In this document: piece after piece, positions 26,579-35,854 of the stretch
Layout: each line of letters begins with the position of its first letter
How positions within the stretch are numbered: the first letter of the stretch is position 1
Assembly: GCA_026388185.1 (NCBI GenBank)
Contig: JAPLKG010000004.1
Span: forward strand, 6,323 to 70,322
Source: Candidatus Eisenbacteria bacterium
Lineage (GTDB): Bacteria; Eisenbacteria; RBG-16-71-46; JAFGJU01
DNA: 64,000 nucleotides
Reading direction: 5' to 3'
Notes under the pieces: generated by a model
Told to the model about the DNA's origin: nothing
The model's input: the letters and a program-made list of their open reading frames with translations, nothing else
Database searches by the model: none
Translations under genes and position numbers: made by a program

Positions 26579-27562
26579 GTGGCCAAGTTCTACCTAGACG
26601 CTGACTGCGATAGATCCCTGCTCGAGGGCAAGACGGTCGCGGTTGTCGGTTACGGCAGCCAGGGGCGCGCTCAGACGCTGAATCTTCGTGACAGCGGGCA
26701 GACGGTGAGAGTGGGGCTGAGAGAAGGGAGCGCTTCTCGCGCGAAAGCAAGAAGCGAGAGTGTCGATGTAGCGACTATCGAAGAGGCCGTCAGGGACGCG
26801 GATGTGGTCTCCCTCCTCATCCCGGATGAGGTGCACGGACCGTCTTTTAAAGAGCGCATAGCGCCGCACATGAAGGAAGGCGCCGCCCTGTGTCTGGCCC
26901 ACGGGCTCAGCGTTCACTTCGGGCTTTTCGAACCCACGAAGAACATAGACGTAATCATGGTTGCGCCTTTGGGAGCAGGAAATCTCCTCAGGCGCCTTTA
27001 CCAAGAAAACAAGGGTCTCCCCAGCTACGTCGCTGTACACCAGGACCGCAGCGGAGAAGCTCTCAAGATTGCCCTCGCTTATGCATCCTTGGCGGGTTGT
27101 GCAAGACCGGGGATGATCGAGACGACCTTCAAGGAAGAAACCGAGGTGGATCTTTTTGGCGAGCAGGCGGTTCTCTGCGGTGGGTTGAGCTTCCTGTTGC
27201 TTCGCGCATTTGACACCCTGGTGCACGCCGGTTATCAGCCTGAAGTGGCATACCTGGAGTGCATCAACCAGCTTAAGGCTTCGGCGGACTTGATGAGCCT
27301 TGTGGGGCTGGAAGGTCTCCCTGACAGCATAAGCAGCCCCGCACTCTACGGTATGCTGACCCGAGGAAAGCGCGTCATAGGGGAAGAGGCAAAGCAGGCA
27401 ATGGGGGAGTTGCTGCGCGAGATTCAATCGGGACAGTTTGTCAGGGAATGGATGAGAGAAGGAACGAGAGACAATCCCGGAATTCTGAAGTTGATCGAGG
27501 GATGGAAATCTCTCAAGATGCACGAGGTGGGTCGCAATCTCAGAAAGTTTACGAGACTCTGA
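26579..27562 (+). CDS. ilvC: Ketol-acid reductoisomerase-like protein with altered active site
   Basis: A 327-residue protein matching class I ketol-acid reductoisomerase (IlvC) over its whole length. The nucleotide-binding loop GYGSQGRAQTLNLRDSG, REGSASRAKA, HG at 108-109, metal ligands Asp191 and Glu195 in EETEVDLFGEQ, and Glu227 are kept. Three residues held nearly invariant in the family are changed: the catalytic Lys of APKGPGH is Leu131 and its His is Asn135 (APLGAGN), and the last metal-binding Glu is Gln231 (LECINQLK). It stands alone, with no ilvB, ilvD or leu genes around it. True branched-chain synthesis is thus doubtful; a reductase or altered-substrate role is possible. GTG start at 26579, one base after the lipoprotein stop. 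Confidence 0.85.
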   Translation: MAKFYLDADCDRSLLEGKTVAVVGYGSQGRAQTLNLRDSGQTVRVGLREGSASRAKARSESVDVATIEEAVRDADVVSLLIPDEVHGPSFKERIAPHMKEGAALCLAHGLSVHFGLFEPTKNIDVIMVAPLGAGNLLRRLYQENKGLPSYVAVHQDRSGEALKIALAYASLAGCARPGMIETTFKEETEVDLFGEQAVLCGGLSFLLLRAFDTLVHAGYQPEVAYLECINQLKASADLMSLVGLEGLPDSISSPALYGMLTRGKRVIGEEAKQAMGELLREIQSGQFVREWMREGTRDNPGILKLIEGWKSLKMHEVGRNLRKFTRL

Positions 27563-27575
27563 AGCCGACAGTGCG

Positions 27576-27597
27576 GCATGTTCGCGAGCGAACATGC
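27576..27597 (+). terminator. Stem-loop behind the KARI-like gene
   Basis: GCATGTTCG (27576-27584) and CGAACATGC (27589-27597) form a perfect 9-bp stem with a 4-base loop, 14 bases after the stop codon. No T-run follows. Its place between the stop and the rho promoter suggests transcript end protection or Rho-assisted termination. Confidence 0.5.
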
Positions 27598-27633
27598 TCA
27601 GGCAAGGCATGCGCCGTGGCCAAAAATAGTATC

Positions 27634-27662
27634 TTGACAAGTCCATGTTTTCGCCTTAATAT
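27634..27662 (+). promoter_or_regulatory. Strong sigma70-type promoter of rho
   Basis: TTGACA (27634-27639), a 17-base spacer and TAATAT (27657-27662) give a near-consensus promoter. It is the best promoter in the window. It starts the long leader of rho and probably the whole rho-to-ispG block. Confidence 0.75.
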
Positions 27663-27669
27663 AGTCGGC

Positions 27670-27934
27670 GACGATCTGGCAATAAACCTGTCCGGAGTTT
27701 TTCTTGCCTGTCGGCCTCGTTACTGTCTCTCGTGAGTGGCATCATTTGTGCTTAATTTGTGGTGGGGGCTGTGTCCCAGTTCCAAGATCCTCATGGCTTA
27801 CTCTTAGTGCAATGAACCCCTTCGAGATAACTCATTATTTTCTTCACCAGAAGGTTTCTTAGACCCATCAGTATGTGACACCAATTACTTTTTCCATCTT
27901 GTCTTGTGCGGTCCGAAAGTGAGGAGTATGACGT
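27670..27934 (+). promoter_or_regulatory. Long untranslated leader of rho
   Basis: About 265 bases separate the promoter from the rho ATG and hold no convincing reading frame. The second half is rich in C and T and poor in G, as in Rho-loading (rut) sequences. In E. coli and others rho is autoregulated by Rho-dependent termination in its leader, so the same is likely here. That is inference from composition and place, not a recognised motif. Confidence 0.5.
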
Positions 27935-29182
27935 ATGGGCATCGCGGAAATGAAGGGCAAAACGGTTCCTGAGCTGGTCCAAGCAGCACAGGAGCTAAAC
28001 ATCGCTGGCGCCAGCGGAATGCGCAAGCAGGAACTCATGTTCAAGATTCTGGAGGCTCAGACCCAGAAGAACGGCTTGATTTTTGCCGAAGGCGTGCTTG
28101 AGATTCTGTCAGAAGGATACGGCTTCCTTAGGTCGCCAGACTACAACTACCTGCCTGGACCGGATGACATTTATGTCTCACCCTCACAGATAAAGAGGTT
28201 TGACTTGAGGACGGGTGACACCGTCTCCGGTCAGGTCAGACCTCCCAAGGATGGGGAGAGGTACTTTGCGTTGCTGCGCGTAGAGGCGGTGAATTTCGAG
28301 AGCCCCGAAGTTGCAAAGGAGAAGATTCTCTTTGACAACCTGACCCCTCTTTATCCTCAGGAGAAAATCCGGCTTGAGAACAAGAGCCGGGACATTTCAA
28401 CCAGGATAATGGACCTCTTGGCGCCGATAGGCAAAGGGCAGAGAGGTCTAATCGTTTCCCCGCCCAGAGCCGGGAAGACCATCCTTCTTCAAAAAATCGC
28501 CAACAGCGTTACCGAGAATCATCCCGAGATTATTCTCATCGTCCTGTTGATAGACGAGCGGCCCGAGGAAGTCACCGACATGGAACGTTCGGTGAACGGA
28601 GAGGTCGTCAGTTCGACGTTTGACGAACCGGCGGAACGTCACGTTCAAGTTGCGGAGATGGTTCTCGAGAAGGCGAAGCGTCTCGTCGAACACAAGAGAG
28701 ACGTCGTCGTTCTTCTGGACAGCATAACCAGACTGGCCAGGGCGCACAACACCGTGGTTCCTCACAGCGGAAAGATCTTGTCCGGTGGAGTCGATGCAAA
28801 CGCTCTGCAAAAACCCAAGAGATTTTTCGGCGCCGCGCGCAACATAGAAGACGGAGGGAGCCTCACAATTGTCGCCACGGCCCTGGTCGAAACGGGAAGC
28901 CGCATGGACGAGGTCATCTTCGAAGAATTCAAGGGCACGGGCAACATGGAACTCGTGCTCGACAGGCGTCTGAGCGACAAGAGAATATTCCCCGCCCTGG
29001 ATATCAACAAGTCCGGGACGAGGCACGAAGAGTTGCTGCTGTCACCGGAGGAACTGAACAAGATCTGGATATTGAGGAAGTTCCTCAACGAGCTTAACTC
29101 CGTTGAAGCGATGGAATTCCTCGTGGACAAGATGGGCCAGACAAAAACCAACAAGAAATTCCTTGAATCCATGAACACTTAG
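27935..29182 (+). CDS. rho: Transcription termination factor Rho
   Basis: A 415-residue hexameric RNA helicase. It has the N-terminal Rho-N helix bundle ([20 protein letters not shown]), the cold-shock-like RNA-binding domain ([20 protein letters not shown]), the P-loop [14 protein letters not shown], Walker [15 protein letters not shown] and the Q-loop and R-loop segments ([20 protein letters not shown]). Length is typical without the large insertions found in some phyla. GAGGAG lies about 10 bases upstream of the ATG. It is the first gene behind the strong promoter at 27634. Confidence 0.97.
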   Translation: MGIAEMKGKTVPELVQAAQELNIAGASGMRKQELMFKILEAQTQKNGLIFAEGVLEILSEGYGFLRSPDYNYLPGPDDIYVSPSQIKRFDLRTGDTVSGQVRPPKDGERYFALLRVEAVNFESPEVAKEKILFDNLTPLYPQEKIRLENKSRDISTRIMDLLAPIGKGQRGLIVSPPRAGKTILLQKIANSVTENHPEIILIVLLIDERPEEVTDMERSVNGEVVSSTFDEPAERHVQVAEMVLEKAKRLVEHKRDVVVLLDSITRLARAHNTVVPHSGKILSGGVDANALQKPKRFFGAARNIEDGGSLTIVATALVETGSRMDEVIFEEFKGTGNMELVLDRRLSDKRIFPALDINKSGTRHEELLLSPEELNKIWILRKFLNELNSVEAMEFLVDKMGQTKTNKKFLESMNT

Positions 29183-29255
29183 CTTCAAGATAGATGGTTC
29201 TTGCGCGCGGCCTATTGAGACCGCGGAAGAGAGAGTTTCACTAGGGAGACGCTGA

Positions 29256-29486
29256 ATGAAAAAGGGAATTCACCCACCGTATCATGACACGAAGATCGTC
29301 TGCGTTTGCGGGAACGTCATAGAAACCCGCTCAACGGTAAAGGACATCCGCATAGAAATCTGCTCAAACTGCCACCCATTCTTTACGGGCAAGCAGAAGC
29401 TTGTTGACACTGCCGGCAGGGTTGAGAGATTCAGGAAGAAATATGCCCGAGGTGCCAAGTCAGGGGAGAGCAGCAAGGCTAGTTAG
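29256..29486 (+). CDS. rpmE: 50S ribosomal protein L31
   Basis: A 76-residue ribosomal protein of the zinc-containing type: cysteines in CVCGN near the start and [10 protein letters not shown] in the middle, followed by the basic [11 protein letters not shown] segment. The rho-rpmE-yqhQ-prfA-prmC order is common in bacteria. The ATG has GGGAG upstream. The following gene begins inside its 3' end. Confidence 0.95.
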   Translation: MKKGIHPPYHDTKIVCVCGNVIETRSTVKDIRIEICSNCHPFFTGKQKLVDTAGRVERFRKKYARGAKSGESSKAS

Positions 29487-30516
29487 TCCGAGAGCTCGCC
29501 GGCCTGAAAAAAAGTCCATTCCGTTATCCCTGCCGTGCCCTTTCCTGCCAGCTTTAGCTCGTGAGAAAACAGCCGTTGGTGGCCAGGCAGTCATAGAGGG
29601 CGTGATGATGCGCTCGCCGACTGTCGTGGCAACGGCGGTGCGCCGACCCGACGGGGAAATAGCAGTCAGAAAGACAGGCTTTGTTTCCATTTCCAAGAGA
29701 AGAAAGCTACTGGGATTTCCTGTGATCAGGGGAGCCGTCGTCCTGATCGAAACCTTGTCCCTCGGGATAAGTGCGCTCACGTACTCGGCCGAGGAGGCCA
29801 TGCGAGAAGAGGGGACGGGTGGCAGGAAGGCGGCCGGTAGAGATGAGGGCGTCGTGGACAAGGAAGGGAGCGACGGCAAGGGGGGGGCCGCAGAAAAGAA
29901 GCCGGCGAACGAAAAAAGGGCAAGCGTGATGACGAACGCCGGTATAGTCGTGACGGTCATCATCTCCCTCGGGCTAGGCTTTCTCCTCTTTTTCTACCTG
30001 CCCCTTTTCATCGCCGAAAGATTGGGTGTGAAGAGCGGTTTTTGGTTCAATCTCGTCGACGGTGCAGTGAGGCTGGTGGTGTTCGTCCTTTACATCGCGC
30101 TCGTCGGGCTCTGGGGGGAAATGAGAAAGCTCTATCAATATCATGGAGCAGAGCACAAGTCCATATACACCTTCGAGGCCGGAGAGGAACTGACCGTGGA
30201 GAACGCGATGAAGCACAGTACTCTCCACCCCAGGTGTGGGACCAGCTTTCTTCTCGTCGTTGTGGTCGTAAGTCTTGTCGTGTTCATCGCGCTTGGCAAG
30301 CCGGAGAGCTGGGGCGAGCGAGCCGTGCGCTTTCTTTTCGTGCCCGTCATAGCGGGCGTGGCCTTTGAGTTCACCAAGCTTTCCGGGAAGTACGCAGATA
30401 ATCCAGTGGCTTCCGTGCTGATCAAGCCGGGATTGTGGCTGCAGAAAATGACTACCAGAGAGCCTGCACCAGAGCAAATCGAAGTAGCTCTCAGGGCGCT
30501 TCGAGAGGTTCTCTGA
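29443..30516 (+). CDS. YqhQ/DUF1385-family membrane protein
   Basis: About 357 residues with the DUF1385 hallmark [16 protein letters not shown], the [17 protein letters not shown] helix, [13 protein letters not shown] and [11 protein letters not shown], and several membrane helices. The function of this family is unknown; it is widely found beside prfA and rpmE. ATG at 29443 with AGGA 8 bases upstream is chosen, overlapping rpmE by 44 bases, because no later in-frame start precedes the conserved core; the N-terminus is therefore a ~50-residue basic extension. A Gly/Lys/Glu-rich loop of about 35 residues sits between the first conserved helix and the second membrane segment. Its stop overlaps the prfA start (TGATG). 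Confidence 0.88.
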   Translation: MPEVPSQGRAARLVSPRARRPEKKSIPLSLPCPFLPALAREKTAVGGQAVIEGVMMRSPTVVATAVRRPDGEIAVRKTGFVSISKRRKLLGFPVIRGAVVLIETLSLGISALTYSAEEAMREEGTGGRKAAGRDEGVVDKEGSDGKGGAAEKKPANEKRASVMTNAGIVVTVIISLGLGFLLFFYLPLFIAERLGVKSGFWFNLVDGAVRLVVFVLYIALVGLWGEMRKLYQYHGAEHKSIYTFEAGEELTVENAMKHSTLHPRCGTSFLLVVVVVSLVVFIALGKPESWGERAVRFLFVPVIAGVAFEFTKLSGKYADNPVASVLIKPGLWLQKMTTREPAPEQIEVALRALREVL

Positions 30517-31583
30517 TGGCCATCTTTGAAGACATTCAAAACATAAAAGCCAGGTTCGATGAGCTCACGCATAAGCTTGCCGACCCTGCCGTGCTTTCCG
30601 ATTCCAATCGGCTCAGAGAGGTGGCGAAGGAACGGGGTGGACTGGAGCCGATTGTGCAAAAATGGAACGAGTACAGCGCGCTGGCGCAGAGCATCGCGGA
30701 CGACAAGCAAATCATAGAGAGCTCGAAGGACCAAGAGCTGGTCGCGATAGCAAGGGGAGAAGTGGAAGAGCTTCGGGCGAGGCTCGAAGCTCTCGACAGG
30801 GAGCTCAGAGAACTTCTTGTGCCGAAGGATCCCAACGACGAACGCAACGTGATTGTTGAGATAAGAGCCGGTACGGGAGGAGAAGAAGCGGCCCTTTTTG
30901 CCGCAGACCTCTCCAGAATGTACATGAAATACGCCGAGTCAAAGGGTTGGAAGATTGAGATAATGGACACGAGCCCTACCGGCGTGGGCGGTCTCAAGGA
31001 GATCATATTCCTCGTGGAAGGCAAGGGAGCCTTCAGCCACCTAAAATACGAGAGCGGCGTTCACAGGGTCCAGCGCGTGCCCGCCACCGAGGCGAGCGGG
31101 CGTATCCATACCTCTGCGGTTACCGTGGCCATATTGCCTGAAGCCAAGGAGGTAGAAGTGGAAATAGACCCGAAGGATCTCGAGACCGACGTCTTTCGTT
31201 CCTCCGGGCCCGGCGGACAGAGCGTGAATACGGCCGATTCGGCCGTGAGGATACGACACCTACCGACAGGCCTTGTCGTTCAGTGCCAGGACGAGAGATC
31301 TCAACTCAAGAACAAAGCCAAAGCGCTGAAAGTCTTGAGAGCAAGACTCCTTGCGATGAAACAGCAGGAACAGGAACTGGAAATCGCGAAATCCAGGCGA
31401 GCTCAGGTCTCTTCCGGAGATCGAAGTGCCAAGATACGGACTTACAATTTCCCTCAGGGACGGGTGACCGACCACAGGATAGGTCTGACTCTCTACAGGT
31501 TGGCCGACATGTTGGAAGGCCACCTGGATGAGCTCATGGAAGCCCTCAGGGCGGCGAGGGACAAACTCCAGCCGGCGGCGTAG
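30516..31583 (+). CDS. prfA: Peptide chain release factor 1
   Basis: A 355-residue class I release factor. The tripeptide that reads UAA/UAG is PAT in RVPATEASGR (about residues 189-191), which identifies RF1 rather than RF2. The peptidyl-transferase motif GGQ is in SSGPGGQSVNTADSAVR (~233-235). ATG at 30516 overlaps the upstream stop by one base and has GAGAGG upstream; the longer frame to 30435 lies inside the previous gene. The methyltransferase that modifies the GGQ glutamine follows. Confidence 0.96.
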   Translation: MAIFEDIQNIKARFDELTHKLADPAVLSDSNRLREVAKERGGLEPIVQKWNEYSALAQSIADDKQIIESSKDQELVAIARGEVEELRARLEALDRELRELLVPKDPNDERNVIVEIRAGTGGEEAALFAADLSRMYMKYAESKGWKIEIMDTSPTGVGGLKEIIFLVEGKGAFSHLKYESGVHRVQRVPATEASGRIHTSAVTVAILPEAKEVEVEIDPKDLETDVFRSSGPGGQSVNTADSAVRIRHLPTGLVVQCQDERSQLKNKAKALKVLRARLLAMKQQEQELEIAKSRRAQVSSGDRSAKIRTYNFPQGRVTDHRIGLTLYRLADMLEGHLDELMEALRAARDKLQPAA

Positions 31584-31674
31584 CGCAAGACCCAAGGTAG
31601 TCTCGCAGAGCAAGCGCTGGAATCCATCTTCCGCGACTGCGCGTCTCTAAGATCACCTTCGAGGCCAACGAAGC

Positions 31675-32532
31675 TTGCGAATATCCGAATTCCTATCCAC
31701 CGCAGCGCAGATCCTTCGGCAAGCCGGCGTCGACAGCCCCCGATTGGAAGCAGAGCTTCTCCTTGCGACGGCGCTTGGTATCGAGAGGAAGAGACTTTTT
31801 CTTGAGGCGAACGCTCTGCTCACAAACGCCGAGGTCACAAAAGCGAACGAACTCGTCGAGCTCAGAGCCGCGCGTTTTCCTCTGCAATACATAACCGGGA
31901 AAATCGAGTTCCTCGGCCTTGAGTTTTCGGTGAGGCCCGGTGTCTTTATTCCGCGGCCCGAGACGGAGCTTCTCGTAGTCGAGGCCGGGGCGCTCCTGTC
32001 CGGACTTGTTTCACCCGTCGTTTTGGACGTGGGCACTGGGAGCGGAGTGATCGCGATCGCTCTTGCGGTCGGCAGTCCGACGGCGCAAGTTCATGCCCTC
32101 GACGTTTCGGCCAGGGCAATCGAGGTTGCCGGGACCAACGCCGTCAAGCACGGTGTGGCCGACAGGGTCTCTCTTCGCCTCGGGGATTTCTCTTCCGTAA
32201 TCGGGCCGGAATTTACTCCGGGTACCGCGGACCTCATAGTGTCAAACCCTCCCTACGTACCGAGTTCTCAGATTCCCTCCCTCGCCCCGGAGATCAGTAA
32301 GCACGAACCGATCGAGGCACTCGACGGGGGACCGGACGGGCTCTTGTTTGTCCGCGCAATCCTCGGGTGGGCCGCGACTTTGCTGAAGCCGGGACGTTGG
32401 GTATTACTCGAGATGGGGGCGGGCCAAGCGGAAGCTGCAAGAGAAATCGCCACTTCAGTGGGTCTCGCAAACGTGCGAACAGTCAGGGATCTGGCGGGAA
32501 TCGATAGGGTGCTTGTCGCACGAAGGGTGTAG
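31675..32532 (+). CDS. prmC: Release-factor glutamine methyltransferase
   Basis: A 285-residue SAM-dependent enzyme that methylates the Gln of GGQ in release factors. It has the N-terminal helical domain (SPRLEAELLLATALG), FIPRPETELLVV, the SAM-binding LDVGTGSGVIAIALA and the catalytic NPPY motif in IVSNPPYVPSSQ. The start is TTG at 31675. It lies 92 bases after prfA, a classic pairing with its substrate gene. Confidence 0.95.
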   Translation: MRISEFLSTAAQILRQAGVDSPRLEAELLLATALGIERKRLFLEANALLTNAEVTKANELVELRAARFPLQYITGKIEFLGLEFSVRPGVFIPRPETELLVVEAGALLSGLVSPVVLDVGTGSGVIAIALAVGSPTAQVHALDVSARAIEVAGTNAVKHGVADRVSLRLGDFSSVIGPEFTPGTADLIVSNPPYVPSSQIPSLAPEISKHEPIEALDGGPDGLLFVRAILGWAATLLKPGRWVLLEMGAGQAEAAREIATSVGLANVRTVRDLAGIDRVLVARRV

Positions 32533-32639
32533 GTCGAAGCCCGCAATTGCGGCCCCACAAGCGTTGTGCTAACATCGTGAGCCTATGACAGCCTGAATGC
32601 CCCGTTAGGATTTCGTTCTCAATCCGCGGAGAAATTGAA

Positions 32640-33893
32640 ATGCAGAAAATAGTCGTCGAGGGAGGCAACAGACTCAGAGGAAAGGTCGAAATAGCAGGAT
32701 CGAAGAACGCCACTCTGCCCATCATGGCCGCCACCCTTCTGGCTTCTGGAACAAGCGTCCTCACTAACGTTCCCTCGCTCAAAGACGTGACGACGATGAA
32801 AGAAATGCTGGAAACACTCGGGAGTAAGGTGTCTCTCAAGGACAAGAGGCTCGCGATCGACTCCAGCGGATGCGATTCGTACGACGCGCCGTACGAACTC
32901 GTGAAGACGATGCGCGCCTCCATCTACGTTCTCGGCCCGTTGCTTGCGCGTTTCAAGAGAGCCCGAGTCTCGTTGCCGGGCGGATGCGCGTGGGGCCCGA
33001 GACCCGTGGATCTTCACATAAAGGCGATGCAAGAGCTTGGCGCGCGCATAAGCATAGAGCACGGCTACATCGTGGCTGAAGCGAAGCAATTGAAAGGAAA
33101 AGAGATTCACTTCGAGATTTCCAGCGTGGGCGCGACCGGCAACGCCATGATGGCGGCGTGCCTCGCCAAGGGCAAAACGGTCCTTCACAACGCGGCGTGT
33201 GAGCCCGAGATAGAGGCCCTGGGTCTTTTTCTCAGCAAGATGGGTGCGGAGATTTCGGGGGCGGGGACCAAGATAGTCGAAATCGAGGGAGTCAAATCCC
33301 TGAGGCCCGCCCAGGCGGCGATTATTCCCGACAGGATTGAGGCGGGGACCTACATGGTTGCGGCGGCGATCACGAAAGGTACCGTGCGCATCGAAAACTG
33401 CAATCCCGCTCACTGTGCGTCTGTGATTTCCAAGTTGACCGAATGCGGCGCCGCTGTCATGCACGAGGATTCGGAGCTAGTCGTGTCCGCAAGCAGAAGG
33501 CCCGAGTGCCTGTCGGTAACGACGGCGCCTTACCCTGGATTCCCTACCGACATGCAGGCTCAGATGATGGCGCTCATGTGCGTGGCTCGGGGGACCAGCG
33601 TCTTTGTCGACAGCATCTACAAGGATCGCTTCACTCACGTGCCCGAGTTGAGGAGAATGAGCGCCGTTATAGAGGTCGAAGGAAACGTGGCCACCGTGAA
33701 GGGAATGCGCAAATTGAGCGCCGCACAGGTCATGGCCACTGACCTGAGGGCCAGCGCCGCGCTCGTGCTTACGGGGCTCGTGGCGGAAGGAAGAACGGAA
33801 ATCTCCAGGATCTACCATATCGACAGAGGCTACGAGGCAGTCGAAAAGAAGCTTTCCAGCCTGGGTGCCAAGATCTGGCGCGAGGAGGAATGA
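32640..33893 (+). CDS. murA: UDP-N-acetylglucosamine 1-carboxyvinyltransferase
   Basis: First committed enzyme of peptidoglycan synthesis. The 417-residue chain begins MQKIVVEGGNRLRGKVEIAGSK in family style; the catalytic Cys116 is in LPGGCAWGPRPVDLH, so the usual fosfomycin target residue is present. The GYPTDMQAQ-like segment reads PGFPTDMQAQMMAL and the closing RGYEAVEKKLSSLGA is typical. It belongs to the block running from rho; about 107 bases separate it from prmC. Confidence 0.96.
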   Translation: MQKIVVEGGNRLRGKVEIAGSKNATLPIMAATLLASGTSVLTNVPSLKDVTTMKEMLETLGSKVSLKDKRLAIDSSGCDSYDAPYELVKTMRASIYVLGPLLARFKRARVSLPGGCAWGPRPVDLHIKAMQELGARISIEHGYIVAEAKQLKGKEIHFEISSVGATGNAMMAACLAKGKTVLHNAACEPEIEALGLFLSKMGAEISGAGTKIVEIEGVKSLRPAQAAIIPDRIEAGTYMVAAAITKGTVRIENCNPAHCASVISKLTECGAAVMHEDSELVVSASRRPECLSVTTAPYPGFPTDMQAQMMALMCVARGTSVFVDSIYKDRFTHVPELRRMSAVIEVEGNVATVKGMRKLSAAQVMATDLRASAALVLTGLVAEGRTEISRIYHIDRGYEAVEKKLSSLGAKIWREEE

Positions 33894-33937
33894 CGGGGGC
33901 CGACGGCCGATCGTGCGCCTCCGCCTGGTAACACTTG

Positions 33938-35854
33938 ATGTCCAGAAAAAGCGTAGTCATAGGGACTGCAGGTCACATCGATCACGGGAAAACGGCCCTC
34001 GTGAGGCTGCTCACCGGTATTGATACGGACCGATTGAAAGAAGAGAAAGAAAGAGGCATTTCAATCGACCTCGGTTTTGCGCATCTTTCCCTTCCCTCCG
34101 GCATAGAGGCCGGGATAGTGGACGTGCCGGGGCATGAACGTTTCGTGCGAAACATGCTGGCCGGAGCCGGCGGCATCGACATCGTTCTATTCATCGTGGC
34201 TGCGGACGAAGGCGTGATGCCGCAGACTCTAGAGCATCTCAACATAGTCAATATACTTCGCGTCCACGGCGGCGTAGTTGCCCTCACCAAGATTGACCTC
34301 GTCGACGCCGCCTGGGTGGAGATGGTTCGTGCGGACGTGGCGTCGCTTGTCGCAGGCACGGTGCTCGAAAATGCACCCATTGTTTCCGTCTCTTCCACCT
34401 CGGGAGAGGGAAAAGAGCAGATTGTGAAGGCTCTCGATGCGGCTGCCGGCAAGGTCCCGGAAGTTTCGACTGCCGACTTTGTTCGGCTGCCGATTGATAG
34501 GGTCTTCACCGTCGAGGGGTTCGGGACGGTGGTCACCGGCACGCTCTGGAGCGGTCGAATCAAGGTCGGAGACAATCTGGAAGTAATTCCCCGGGACAAG
34601 AAGGTCAGAGTCAGAAACGTTCAGGTTTTTGGAAGAGACGTACCAGACGTGCTCGCGGGTCAGAGAGTGGCGCTCGCCCTGCATCCGATCTCTCGTGAAG
34701 AGCTGGTACGCGGAGACTGGCTTGTGACACCGGGGGCCGCGAGTCCCACGTCTATGGTTGACGTGAGATTCGAGTTTCTCAAAGATGCTCCCAGGCCCCT
34801 CAGGACCAAGAGCAGACTCAGGTTTCATCTGGGGGCGAGCGAAGTCATCGGCAGAATCTATTTTCTCGATAGGGAAGAGCTGAGATCCGGAGAGAGTTCG
34901 TTTGCGCAGTTGAGACTCGAATCTCCAGTTCTGACGGCGGAAAGCGACCGATTTGTGATTCGTTCCTACTCTCCACAGATCACCATCGGCGGAGGCAATG
35001 TCCTTGTCTCTCACAGTTCGAAGCACAAGAGTGGCGACACGGGCGCGGTCGATACCCTCACGCTCATCGAGCGCGGTTCTCCTCTGGAAAGAGTGGAGCA
35101 CGCGGTCAGGGTTTCGGCAGAGAAGGGAGTGGACATTTCTGCACTTCCACGCCTGGCCGGCGTCGAGGCTTCGCGAGTGGACGAAGCCCTGCGGATGCTG
35201 AGCGAAGAAGGGAGACTGCACGCGGCCGGAAACGTCTTTCTGCATCGTGATTCTCTCCACGCGCTCATGGATGAGGTCGCCGGCTGCCTCAGGGAATATC
35301 AAGAACAACATAGGTCCAGGTGGGGAATGACGAAGGGAGAGCTCAGGAACAGATTCGGAAGAATCTCCGGCGACGTTTTTTCGAGCGTTCTTGATGGCCT
35401 GGTGGCAGAGAGGAAGCTCTTCGTCAAGGAAGACAAATTCAGAATGGACTCCCCCGGCTTCAGTCTTTCCGAGGAAGAGACTCGGCTCAAGAACCAGATC
35501 GAACAGAGGCTCGCGCAAGCCGGCTTCAACGTACCTTCCGTGAAGGAACTCGCGCCTCCCGAGAGGCAGCGTGAGGCCGGCGATCTCCTGCAGATTCTCG
35601 TCGAGGAGGGGAAGGTCGTCAAGGTGACGGCGGAGCTGTTTTTCCATTCGGCGGCGCTGACGGAAGCGGAAAAGCGCGTCAGAGAATTCCTCTCGAAGAA
35701 CGAAAAACTCCAGGTCGCCGACTTCAAGGATTTGATAGGCGTGACGAGGAAGTTCGCGGTCCCGATTCTCGAACATTTTGACAGGAAGGGCATAACGAGG
35801 AGACAGGGAGACGTGAGGGTCGCCGCGGATGCTAGAGCGACGGGTCGAGGGTAG
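33938..35854 (+). CDS. selB: Selenocysteine-specific elongation factor SelB
   Basis: A 638-residue translational GTPase. G1 is GHIDHGKT, followed by [21 protein letters not shown] with the SelB-typical effector loop, DVPGHERFV (G3) and TKIDL (G4). Domains II and III follow, then about 250 residues of winged-helix repeats that in SelB bind the SECIS hairpin of selenoprotein mRNA. The organism should therefore decode some UGA codons as selenocysteine. No selA, selD or tRNA-Sec is in the window, nor any evident selenoprotein. ATG at 33938 follows directly after an in-frame TTG. The ispG start abuts its stop. Confidence 0.93.
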   Translation: MSRKSVVIGTAGHIDHGKTALVRLLTGIDTDRLKEEKERGISIDLGFAHLSLPSGIEAGIVDVPGHERFVRNMLAGAGGIDIVLFIVAADEGVMPQTLEHLNIVNILRVHGGVVALTKIDLVDAAWVEMVRADVASLVAGTVLENAPIVSVSSTSGEGKEQIVKALDAAAGKVPEVSTADFVRLPIDRVFTVEGFGTVVTGTLWSGRIKVGDNLEVIPRDKKVRVRNVQVFGRDVPDVLAGQRVALALHPISREELVRGDWLVTPGAASPTSMVDVRFEFLKDAPRPLRTKSRLRFHLGASEVIGRIYFLDREELRSGESSFAQLRLESPVLTAESDRFVIRSYSPQITIGGGNVLVSHSSKHKSGDTGAVDTLTLIERGSPLERVEHAVRVSAEKGVDISALPRLAGVEASRVDEALRMLSEEGRLHAAGNVFLHRDSLHALMDEVAGCLREYQEQHRSRWGMTKGELRNRFGRISGDVFSSVLDGLVAERKLFVKEDKFRMDSPGFSLSEEETRLKNQIEQRLAQAGFNVPSVKELAPPERQREAGDLLQILVEEGKVVKVTAELFFHSAALTEAEKRVREFLSKNEKLQVADFKDLIGVTRKFAVPILEHFDRKGITRRQGDVRVAADARATGRG

